The notes below the pieces were generated by a model. It had not been told where the DNA came from. It worked only from the letters and a program-made list of their open reading frames with translations, and made no database searches. Of a stretch of DNA of 38,810 nt, positions 24,992 to 32,926 are shown piece after piece. This DNA is from HyVt-337 sp964428895 (GTDB taxonomy: Bacteria > Planctomycetota > Phycisphaerae > SM23-33), in assembly GCA_964428895.1 (NCBI GenBank), contig CAYRZU010000029.1:1-38810 (forward strand), given 5' to 3'. How positions within the stretch are numbered: the first letter of the stretch is position 1; each line of letters starts with the position of its first letter. The translations under genes and the position numbers were made by a program.

Positions 24992-26977
24992 CTATCGGCC
25001 GGCCGCCTCCAATGCCACCGCTGCCACCTGCTGCGGGGCAAGCCTCAGCCGAAGATGGCGACCGTCGTCATCGGTCGTAATCGACAAGACCTCACCGCCG
25101 ATCATCTCCTGTGCCCGCTCCCCCGCCAATGCCTCGTCGTCCAGCCGAATGGAGACCTCTCGATCATCGCCGGCGGTGTTCAGGGAGGTCAGGTATAGCT
25201 GCCCCTGGGCGTCCGGGCCGAACCGTTCGAGGTAGACGGCGGGGTCATCGCTGAGGGCGCCGGTGACGGGCTCCCAGCCGGCCTCGGCGATACGCTTGAT
25301 GATGGGCAGGTACTTCTTGAACAGCGGGCGGTCGCGGTTGTACATGTCCGGCCGCGACCAGTATCCTTCGCTGTGGGCGTTGAAGCTGAACATGCTGGGG
25401 AACATGCCGTAAAAGAGGCATCGCTGGAAGTACACGTCCAGCGCTTCGGCCGAGCACCGTTCGAAGCGCGCATTCAGCAAGAGCAGGAACGGGCGATGGT
25501 GGCAAATCGTTCGTTTGAAGAGCAGCCACGCGTCGTCGTTGGGCCGCCACAGGCCCTCGCCGTCGACCCAGCCGACCTCCATGCCCATCACGTCGAGATG
25601 GGCCGCGATGTAGGCGTAGCGGTTGGGTGAGTCGTTGGCGAACAGCAGCTTGTCCATCCGGTGCAGATCGTCGGCCATCCAGCGGACGTATTCGTAGATC
25701 GACAGCGACTTGTGGATCATGGGCCGACGATGAACGGTCGAGAACGTCAGCGGGGTGGTGGCATGGACGAAGTGGTCGCGGCGGAAGTTCTCCTCCTCGG
25801 TGGCGTAGGCCTCGAGCGAATCGAGATATTCCCCGGCCGGGGCGCCGCGAGGGTTGGTCTCGTAGAGGTCTCGCTTGATCCGATCATTCCAGTAGAGGTC
25901 GGCCTCGTTCTGGCCCGGCAGCTCGGGGTTCGGGTTGAGGCTGAACACCGCCCCGTCGCACCAGGGCTTTCGCCAGATGCGGTACTGGATATTGCCGTCG
26001 GCGTCGTAGCTGCCCGCGGCGGCGACCGCCGCGGCCTGGCGTCGCTTGCCCGGATCGTCGGACTCGGCCCATCGGGCCAGTTCGGCCATCACGTTCTCAT
26101 GCGTTCGCGAAACCGACGGATCTATCGGCATCCAGAACGTACACGGCTCGGTATAGCGATACGCGCCGATGCCGTTGGCATTGTCGAACGCTTCATCGCC
26201 GATGCCCTCGTGGTAGCGAAAGCCGAAGTCCTCCCAACCATCAACTTCGCTCACGTTGGTGAACGGCATCCAGATGCCCTGGTCTGTCGACCGGCAGGTG
26301 AAGTGTTGCGGGAATAGCTCATAGTAACGGGCGGCCGCTGAGCGAAAGCCCCATCGCCCGTCGGTGCGGAAGATCACAAACCGAAACGGCGCCGCCTGCG
26401 GGAAGGCCTTGGTTTCCGCAGCCAAGCCGAAGTCGTAGCTGATGACCAGCCGGCCGGCAGGCCCGTCGTAACTGATTCGGCAGATGGCGGGGCAGTCCAT
26501 GTCCATACCCAGGGCGATGCCGTCGTCGTCCCGGGTGATACAGCCAAACGGGTAGAGACTCATGCCGCCGGTCACCCCGGCGCGAACGTTGGTTTCGTTC
26601 ACATAGACATGATCGCTCTGGATGATCTGACGTCGTCGGGGGTCGTCATGCCATGTCCAGCCGCCCGGCGCGATCGGCAGCGCAAACGACAGCGTGACCG
26701 CTCGGTCTCGGCCGGTGGTGTCCGTCAGCTGGCCGGCCACGCGAAGGGCACCGTCGTCGACCTCGAAGTCGGCCGTCAACGTCAGGCCCAATTCGTCGCA
26801 TCGACCGTCGGGAAAGCCGAGCAGGTCCGACCAGACCTCCACGTCGTGAACGAAGAAGCCCGTTCGCCCTTGGCCCGGCGCCGCCGCCTGGCCGTCTAGG
26901 CTCACCGCGGCGACATCCGAGGTCGCCGGATCGTAGGTCACGCTCAGCCCGTCCGCGGTTGTGTAGTCGTTTGTCAT
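24992..26977 (-). CDS. Glycosidase-like protein of unassigned family
   Basis: 661 residues without a signal peptide. About 1-230 is a beta-rich domain (TLSFALPIAPGGWTWHDD) as in N-terminal sandwiches of glycosidases. About 235-590 reads like a TIM barrel, with GEYLDSLEAY near 382 as a candidate nucleophile loop, YVRWMADDLHRMDK and MGMEVGWVDGEG as further barrel segments, and a C-terminal sandwich after about 595. This order resembles alpha-glycosidase-type families with an N-terminal beta domain, but I cannot assign a CAZy family. It is divergent from another very large glycosidase-like gene, with a LacI-operator-like palindrome in the 146 bases between them. ATG 26977 has only a weak GAGAACG ribosome site. 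Confidence 0.7.
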   Translation of the reverse strand: MTNDYTTADGLSVTYDPATSDVAAVSLDGQAAAPGQGRTGFFVHDVEVWSDLLGFPDGRCDELGLTLTADFEVDDGALRVAGQLTDTTGRDRAVTLSFALPIAPGGWTWHDDPRRRQIIQSDHVYVNETNVRAGVTGGMSLYPFGCITRDDDGIALGMDMDCPAICRISYDGPAGRLVISYDFGLAAETKAFPQAAPFRFVIFRTDGRWGFRSAAARYYELFPQHFTCRSTDQGIWMPFTNVSEVDGWEDFGFRYHEGIGDEAFDNANGIGAYRYTEPCTFWMPIDPSVSRTHENVMAELARWAESDDPGKRRQAAAVAAAGSYDADGNIQYRIWRKPWCDGAVFSLNPNPELPGQNEADLYWNDRIKRDLYETNPRGAPAGEYLDSLEAYATEEENFRRDHFVHATTPLTFSTVHRRPMIHKSLSIYEYVRWMADDLHRMDKLLFANDSPNRYAYIAAHLDVMGMEVGWVDGEGLWRPNDDAWLLFKRTICHHRPFLLLLNARFERCSAEALDVYFQRCLFYGMFPSMFSFNAHSEGYWSRPDMYNRDRPLFKKYLPIIKRIAEAGWEPVTGALSDDPAVYLERFGPDAQGQLYLTSLNTAGDDREVSIRLDDEALAGERAQEMIGGEVLSITTDDDGRHLRLRLAPQQVAAVALEAAGR

Positions 26978-27054
26978 TGTCGTTCTCGTTGCATCAATGC
27001 CGCCTGGACCGTGAGGGGCTTCTGCGGTATCGTCAGGGCCTCACCTGGCGGTGT

Positions 27055-27068
27055 GGTAGACGTTTACC
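27055..27068. promoter_or_regulatory. LacI-type operator palindrome between divergent glycosidase-like genes
   Basis: GGTAGACGTTTACC is a near-perfect palindrome with a central CG. Its core GTAGACGTTTAC differs by one base from GTAAACGTTTAC, a typical operator for LacI-family regulators. It lies between the divergent starts at 26977 and 27124, where it could control both genes. Confidence 0.55.
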
Positions 27069-27123
27069 GAGCGGGCGGGGACTTTGCAACACGCTCGCGG
27101 ATCATCTCAAAGGAGACCGATCT

Positions 27124-30100
27124 GTGGCTCAGCATTATCGCAGGCAGATCACGGTTCAAGAGACGGCCGGTTTGGCTCGCCATCGCTGGCCCGTCGTCAT
27201 TACCCTCGACGAAATCGCCCGCGACGTCAACGCCGTCAACTGGCGATCCATCAGTTTGACCGACGCCGACGGTCGGGCCGTCCCCTACCAGGTCGACCGC
27301 TTCAGACGGACGGGGTATTCGCCCGACGACGAAATCGCCTTTCAGATCAACATCGACGCCAACGAGCGGAAGACCCTCCTGCTGGCCTACGACTCGTTCG
27401 GCCCGGAAGTGCTGGCCACCACCGACACGGACCTGTCCGTCAGTCGTGATGGGGACCGCCTCATCATCGAAAACCGTTACTTCCTGTGGGAGCTGACCGA
27501 CGGCGAGAACGCCGAGGTCCGCGTCAAGGCCGCCGACGGGCCCGGCCCGTCATGGAACGCCCGAACCGTGACCCTCGCCGGTGATGGCGCACGCCTGGGA
27601 GAATGTGAAGGATGCGGACGGGCCCGCACTCGCCTGGCGACCTGTGAAGTCATGACCGCCGGGCCCGTGCGCGCGATCGTCGACCTTCACTACGATAACG
27701 CCCATTGCGAACGCAACACCGATGTCCTCCGGCGCCTGATCGTCTGCGCTGACTGGCCTTTCGTGGAGAAAGTCTCCACCAGCGTTCTGGGCGAAGACCA
27801 CATCGTGATGGCCACCCTCGCCGGCAAGCTGGGCCCCAGGGCCCTGGCCGACATGACCTATTGCGGAGCCGATCGGACCTACGCGGTCTCCTATCCGCGC
27901 CATGTCCCCCGGGTGGCCCCTGTGATGCGGGAAACTCCGATGGGCCCGCCCCAGCGCCATGGACCCGACGGGGCACAACATCTCGGGCAAGTCGAAGGCT
28001 ATACCTGGGGCGCCATCTGGAACCCCGATACCGGCTTCGGCAAGGCCGAAATCGCTCGCGCCGACACCGTAGCCGGCTTCACCTGCCGCTGGGAACCCGC
28101 GCCAACTCATTCGGCCACGGACCGCGCTCTGGCGGACTTTGCCTTCGCCTGCGGCCGAGACCGCACCTTCCAGCACTTCCAGGTGTTCCTCGACCTCAAC
28201 CAGACCCCCGACATTCACGCCTACCTGAACCGCCTGACGCAATCGGTCGCGCACCCGCTGAACGTGACGGTCGGCATTGAAGCGTTGGCGGACACCGACA
28301 GCCCCCTGGCCATCGCGCCGTCCGAGATCATCTGCGATCTAACCGGCGGCAGCGGCGAGTTTGATGTAGCGCTGCCCATCGGCAAGACGCCCGGCTCGCT
28401 GGTACTCCATGCCACCGGCGACCTGCCGGACTACCTGGACCTGCCCGATACGACCGGGCCCTTCGGCCCGGGCGACCGCTGCCGCATCGGCATCGCCGAT
28501 CGAGACGCCACCCCCGCCGGCGTGATCTCCGGCACCGTCGATCTGACCATTAACGACAAGCACGGCCTATCGGTCCCAGTGACGCTGATCAAGAGCGAAC
28601 ATCCTCCCCATGGGGAGGTGCTCTACGGCCCGGTCCTGCCGACCGGGCTCGATCCGATCCGGTTTGAGATTCACGCGACCGCCGAAACGTGGCTGGAACG
28701 TGTTGAGATCACCTGGCAGCGCAACGGTCAGGACCGATTCACCGACGAATACATTTTCGGCCCCAAGCAACACGAGGCCGAGGCGACTTTCGAGATTCCG
28801 CCGCAACGGCCGGGCAGCGACATTCGCTGCACCATCAGCATTTCCGACGTCCACGGGCGCGTGGGTGGCCTGGCCCTGCCGCTGCACGTGCTCGACGCCA
28901 CCCTCGACTGCACCCCGGTCACCTACGTCGGCGAAGATTTGCCCGTCTCCTTCAAGATCGGCAACCCCAGCGAGGAGGTCCTCACCGCCGAGGTCCGGTT
29001 GCTGCTGGACGACGAAGAAGTCGCCCGCCAATCCATCGCCGCCGCCCCCGGCCACGAGCAAATTGTCCGCGGCGCCGCGTCCGCCGGACAGGCCGGAACA
29101 CGAACAATCCAGGCGTTCGCCGACGTCGACGGCCGCCTCGCCGTCCTCAGCCGTCAGGTCAACGTGGTCGATCGCCCGAGCTTGCCCTACGAGGACTTTG
29201 TGGCCATGCTCGCCCGGCCGGACAAACGAACGCTGCACGGCAATCTCGTCCGTTACTGGGGCGGACAGATCTGCCCGGAGTATGAACTGGCCGAGCCGGA
29301 AACGCTGGGCCTGACCCATCCCTGGTATGTCGACGGGACCTGCCCCGGCGGCGGCCCCGACCGGGACCGGGAATTCTGGCGCGACGAGTTCGTCGCCTAC
29401 GGCCTGGTCCGCGACACCGATTCCGGCAAGTTGACCATCTACCCGCCGGTCGCCCACGTCCACTGGCAGCCGGGCCAGATGGACTGCCACTACCACCTCG
29501 ACGACCTGACCGTCCGTGAAACCAAGTTCATCAGCAACCACGATGTCTTCGCCGACGTGATCCACCTGGAGAACGCCTCGGCCAAGCCGAAGCGATTCAG
29601 CCTGCTGTTCAAGGGTCGCGGTCACGGCCTGGCCGAGGGGTACTACGACGCTCAGCGCGAGGCCGTCATCGTCGAGAACCACGCCGACAGCTACACGGAT
29701 CTGACCGAGGTCTTCTACGCCTCGCGCCCCTTCGACATCGCCGTCTTCGAAGCCACCGAGGCCGCCATCGACCAGCGGATCCGCGACGGCGAGCTGTTCT
29801 GCTGCGGCGACCGGCAATACGGCGCCCCCGCCTGGTACGTGTTCGGGTTCGAGATCGAATTGGCCCCCGGGGAAACCACGGAAATCGTGCTCGGCCTGGC
29901 GATCGGCCGTGACCTCAGCGCCGACTACCACCGACTCCGAAGCGCGGTCGCCTCCCCCGATGCCCATCTCGAAGCGGTCCGCTGGAAGTGGAACCACTGG
30001 CTGAATTACGAGGTGCCTCGCTTCGACTGCTCCGACCCAGCCTGGCGCGAATTGTATTACTACCTCTACTTCTGCTATCGCGCCAACCTGCTTGACGTCG

Positions 30101-31443
30101 GCCGCGGGTTCGCACAGGCCCCCTACGTGGCCCCCGCCGCCGCCACCCGTTCCCACGTGCCCGCCGCCTTGGATTCGGCCTTGCACGTCTGGGTCGGCCG
30201 ATGGCTGGCCGATCCGGCCTACTACACCTACGGCAACCTGACCAACTGGGCGTTGGTCCAAGAGCCCTGCGGCTTCTGCCCGGAGTACTTCGGCCTGAAT
30301 TGGCACGTGCCCTGGGCGGGCGAGCACGCCCAACTCCAGTCGGCGGCGATGCTCGACCTGTACCGGCACACCGGTGACGCCGACCTGGTCCAACAGATGC
30401 TGCCCCCCCACGCCGCGTTCGACGCTTGGCGAGCGTGCGAAGTTGAGCGCAGCCCCTACTGGGCCATCTACCACGCCAACGTGCCGGATTGGGCCCACCG
30501 GCGGGCCCTGGCCGAAGCCGGCGAGCCCTGGACCGACGACAACATCGATTACTACGAACGCCTGGTCGCTCTGGCTGAGGTCACCGGCGACAAGGAGCAG
30601 CACGATCGATTCACGCGCAAGCTCACCCTCTGTCGGCAGCGGACCCAGGCCGCGTCAGATGCCGCCGGCCCCGACGCCGGCATCGCGCCCAATCAGCCGT
30701 CGGACGTCACGCCGATCGAGCATGGCCATTGGCTCTACGGCAATCACGCCGCCACGCCGAACGAACGAATCGAACGCTTCCTGGCGTGTCTGGCCGATCC
30801 GAACCAATTGGGAGCAGACCTCCTCATGCCGGCCCAATCCCTGCAACGTCCGCGGCGAGGCCACATCGAGGACTTCGGCACGTCGGTCGCAGGCGATTTC
30901 TTCATCACCGAAGGCCTCTTCCGCGCCGGCTACGACCGACCCGCCCTCGATATCCTCACACGCCTCATTGACGCCAGCTTCCTGGACCTTGACGGCGATC
31001 GCCGACCCATCGCGCCGGAATGCTGGAACGAGAAGGCCCAGCCGTGGTGGACGATCGAACACGCTTCCAACGGTCTCATCAATGATTTCCTGCTGTATCG
31101 CGTGGTCGGGCTCGCCCCGAACGTCGCGGCCGAGACGCTGACCATCCAGCCCCACCTGCCCGATCACCTCACCGACGTCGAGGCCACTATTCCCCTTCCC
31201 GGCGGCTGGCCCCACGTCGTCCACCACGCCGAGCGCGCCGAGGGCCTGGCCATCACCACCACTGTCGCAGACGCCACCCTCAAAACAGTCGAACTGCGAT
31301 ACCGAATCCCCGCCGGCCTCAAGCTCGCCGCCGCCACGGTCGACGGCCAAGACGCCAAAGCCGCCGAACAGAACGGCGCCGTCACCTTCACCGTCACCGG
31401 CAAGGCCGACTTCGAAGTCGCCGTTCAGTTCGTTAGCGCGTGA
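27124..31443 (+). CDS. Very large six-hairpin (alpha/alpha)6 glycosidase-like protein
   Basis: 1439 residues from GTG 27124, chosen because AAAGGAGA lies 8 bases upstream; an open frame further upstream has no such site. There is no signal peptide. About 1-380 is a beta-sandwich region (ITLDEIARD, DADGRAVPYQVDRF). About 480-690 has Ig-like domains. About 700-960 is another beta domain (MDCHYHLDDL, NHDVFADVIHLENAS). From about 970 on there is a six-hairpin barrel (LYYYLYFCYRANLLD, EHAQLQSAAMLDLYRHTGDA, GDFFITEGLFRAGYDRPALD), followed by a C-terminal sandwich. The last part resembles GH78/alpha-L-rhamnosidase-type barrels, but family and catalytic residue are not assigned. It is probably a saccharide-cleaving enzyme acting in the cytoplasm. 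Confidence 0.75.
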   Translation: MAQHYRRQITVQETAGLARHRWPVVITLDEIARDVNAVNWRSISLTDADGRAVPYQVDRFRRTGYSPDDEIAFQINIDANERKTLLLAYDSFGPEVLATTDTDLSVSRDGDRLIIENRYFLWELTDGENAEVRVKAADGPGPSWNARTVTLAGDGARLGECEGCGRARTRLATCEVMTAGPVRAIVDLHYDNAHCERNTDVLRRLIVCADWPFVEKVSTSVLGEDHIVMATLAGKLGPRALADMTYCGADRTYAVSYPRHVPRVAPVMRETPMGPPQRHGPDGAQHLGQVEGYTWGAIWNPDTGFGKAEIARADTVAGFTCRWEPAPTHSATDRALADFAFACGRDRTFQHFQVFLDLNQTPDIHAYLNRLTQSVAHPLNVTVGIEALADTDSPLAIAPSEIICDLTGGSGEFDVALPIGKTPGSLVLHATGDLPDYLDLPDTTGPFGPGDRCRIGIADRDATPAGVISGTVDLTINDKHGLSVPVTLIKSEHPPHGEVLYGPVLPTGLDPIRFEIHATAETWLERVEITWQRNGQDRFTDEYIFGPKQHEAEATFEIPPQRPGSDIRCTISISDVHGRVGGLALPLHVLDATLDCTPVTYVGEDLPVSFKIGNPSEEVLTAEVRLLLDDEEVARQSIAAAPGHEQIVRGAASAGQAGTRTIQAFADVDGRLAVLSRQVNVVDRPSLPYEDFVAMLARPDKRTLHGNLVRYWGGQICPEYELAEPETLGLTHPWYVDGTCPGGGPDRDREFWRDEFVAYGLVRDTDSGKLTIYPPVAHVHWQPGQMDCHYHLDDLTVRETKFISNHDVFADVIHLENASAKPKRFSLLFKGRGHGLAEGYYDAQREAVIVENHADSYTDLTEVFYASRPFDIAVFEATEAAIDQRIRDGELFCCGDRQYGAPAWYVFGFEIELAPGETTEIVLGLAIGRDLSADYHRLRSAVASPDAHLEAVRWKWNHWLNYEVPRFDCSDPAWRELYYYLYFCYRANLLDVGRGFAQAPYVAPAAATRSHVPAALDSALHVWVGRWLADPAYYTYGNLTNWALVQEPCGFCPEYFGLNWHVPWAGEHAQLQSAAMLDLYRHTGDADLVQQMLPPHAAFDAWRACEVERSPYWAIYHANVPDWAHRRALAEAGEPWTDDNIDYYERLVALAEVTGDKEQHDRFTRKLTLCRQRTQAASDAAGPDAGIAPNQPSDVTPIEHGHWLYGNHAATPNERIERFLACLADPNQLGADLLMPAQSLQRPRRGHIEDFGTSVAGDFFITEGLFRAGYDRPALDILTRLIDASFLDLDGDRRPIAPECWNEKAQPWWTIEHASNGLINDFLLYRVVGLAPNVAAETLTIQPHLPDHLTDVEATIPLPGGWPHVVHHAERAEGLAITTTVADATLKTVELRYRIPAGLKLAAATVDGQDAKAAEQNGAVTFTVTGKADFEVAVQFVSA

Positions 31444-31469
31444 CCCCCACACGAACACCGCGCGTGACA

Positions 31470-31496
31470 ACGGGCGGCCCTGCGCGAGCCGCCCGT
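31470..31496. terminator. Hairpin terminator between convergent genes
   Basis: A perfect 9-pair stem, ACGGGCGGC / GCCGCCCGT, with a 9-base loop. It lies 27 bases after the 1439-residue glycosidase-like gene and before the convergent lipoprotein gene. The bases after it (CTGTGTTGG) are a weak T-rich tail. Confidence 0.65.
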
Positions 31497-31525
31497 CTGT
31501 GTTGGCTTCCGATTAGCTCAATCGG

Positions 31526-32152
31526 TCACTCCTGCGCCGATCCCCCCTTCCCCTTCTTGTCGTAGTTCAGCTTCTGCTCGGCCTCTTCCCATTCCTCGCG
31601 GATCTCATCCTGCGGGCTGTAGCGTTTCCCCATGACGTTGGCCTCTTCCCAGATGCACTTGTCGTAGTAGTGATAGGCCTCGACGAGCTTGCCCTGCTCG
31701 TAGACCGCAATGAACAGCTTGGCGATGCCGGTCAGCTTGCCGCTGCTCCAGGCCGGAGCTTCCGGTGTGGCTACCGGGGAGTTCGGCACGGGCATGGCGG
31801 GCAGGCCCACCACCGACGACTTGTACTCCGTCCCCAACGCCCCACGGGCAATCTGCAGAACGTAGTCGGCTTCATCGGCGCTTTCGACCAGAACGGCGCC
31901 CAGCTCGCCCACCCGAACGCGGGTGGCCATCTTTACGTACGGGGCGTCCGTCCCGTCAACGTATTGGCAGTCCACAAACACCTTCTTGCGCCGAAGCTGG
32001 CGCATCTCGAACTTGTCCAACGCGTCGTCAACGGCGCCGGTCAACACCAGTTGTTCAATGGCCCCCCGGCTGGTGTGCGTCAACGGGCGTTGCTCACAAC
32101 CCAATGCCAGCGCCATGCCCAATACCACTACGGAAATACACAGTCGTTTCAT
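31526..32152 (-). CDS. Small lipoprotein of unknown function
   Basis: 208 residues. The signal peptide ends in lipobox L-A-L-G-C with Cys19, so it should be a membrane-anchored lipoprotein. The mature part has an early helical segment (EQLVLTGAVDDALDKF), then a beta-rich region with VFVDCQYVDG and RVRVGELGAVLVESADEADYVLQIARG. The latter resembles the assembly-lipoprotein fold in which a strand order of this type is common. The end is charged and helical (DEIREEWEEAEQKLNYDKK). I do not recognise a named family with confidence. It is convergent with the large glycosidase-like gene and stands alone. Confidence 0.75.
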   Translation of the reverse strand: MKRLCISVVVLGMALALGCEQRPLTHTSRGAIEQLVLTGAVDDALDKFEMRQLRRKKVFVDCQYVDGTDAPYVKMATRVRVGELGAVLVESADEADYVLQIARGALGTEYKSSVVGLPAMPVPNSPVATPEAPAWSSGKLTGIAKLFIAVYEQGKLVEAYHYYDKCIWEEANVMGKRYSPQDEIREEWEEAEQKLNYDKKGKGGSAQE

Positions 32153-32302
32153 GATTCATTCCCGGGAGAGCGTCCCTATCGTGTGTGGTTCCTGCGCAGA
32201 CCAATAGCCCGCCCATTGTGGCGATATGGCAAGGTTTTTCAAGCGACGTTGAGAACACCCCGCGCCCCGAGCCGGGAAGGCCGGAATGTCAGCAACCCCT
32301 TG

Positions 32303-32530
32303 TTACGCCCTTGGCCGATCCAGACCCAGTCGGTCGCCCGATTCGCTGGCTTCCTGTGGATAAGAAGCCACCGACGCCTCCGCCACCAACTGGCGAAGCT
32401 TCTCAATGGCGAGCTCACATTCGATCCGGTTGGCAAAACCATGCCCGCTGCAGGCCACCACCTCATTGCCCGCGTACAAACGCCACCGGAACTGACCGGT
32501 CAAATCACGGTGTACCTCAAATTTCACCAT
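32303..32530 (-). CDS. YegP/DUF1508-family small protein
   Basis: 75 residues from ATG 32530 (MVKFEVHRD); an alternative GTG lies two codons upstream at 32536. The segments KFEVHRDLTGQFRWRLYAGN and VVACSGHGFANRIECELAIE match the DUF1508/YegP fold, which is usually present as one or two copies of about 50 residues. This has a single copy plus a disordered charged tail. The function of the family is unknown. There is no strong ribosome site. Confidence 0.72.
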   Translation of the reverse strand: MVKFEVHRDLTGQFRWRLYAGNEVVACSGHGFANRIECELAIEKLRQLVAEASVASYPQEASESGDRLGLDRPRA

Positions 32531-32536
32531 GGCCAC

Positions 32537-32926
32537 GCACCCCGCTGCTTATCTGGCCCCGCACCGCGATGGGGCCTCGAAATGACTACGCATATCACTA
32601 TAGGCTTTCATCGGGCAAACACAGCAGAATCCGCTTGTAAAAACAACAAATTCTGCACTAACAGCACATCAGTTGACGTTTCCCCTCTTTGGCAAGGGCC
32701 AATGGCGACAGTTTCACAACACACTGTACACTAAATAGATACGAGTGTCACGTTGTGTGTCATGGGCCCCAATATCGGATGAATTCGGTGTACTTCACAA
32801 GGGCGCCTATGCGGTGCGCATGAATAGGGACAAGGCCAAGGTGCGCTCCCAGTGGACCGGCCACAGGCACCAAGGGGTCAGGCAGCCGGTCGTCAGCACG
32901 ATTTCCGTCGCTCGGGCCGGGCTGCC
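32537..32926. other. Gene-poor stretch with two imperfect hairpins
   Basis: About 390 bases without a supported gene, less GC-rich than the surroundings between about 32620 and 32780. It contains an imperfect hairpin: ACACAC (32719-32724) with GTGTGT (32755-32760), and ACACT (32728-32732) with AGTGT (32744-32748). A second, GGCAGCC (32881-32887) with GGCTGCC (32920-32926), directly follows the stop of the phosphodiesterase gene on the minus strand and may help end its transcript, though no T-run follows. I see no promoter I would defend. Confidence 0.5.

Noticed and set aside
28567..30603. A 678-codon open frame opposite the large glycosidase-like gene
   Set aside because: It is a mirror of strong GC codon bias in the real gene; low-complexity Gly/Val/Asp-rich translation without any motif or ribosome site.
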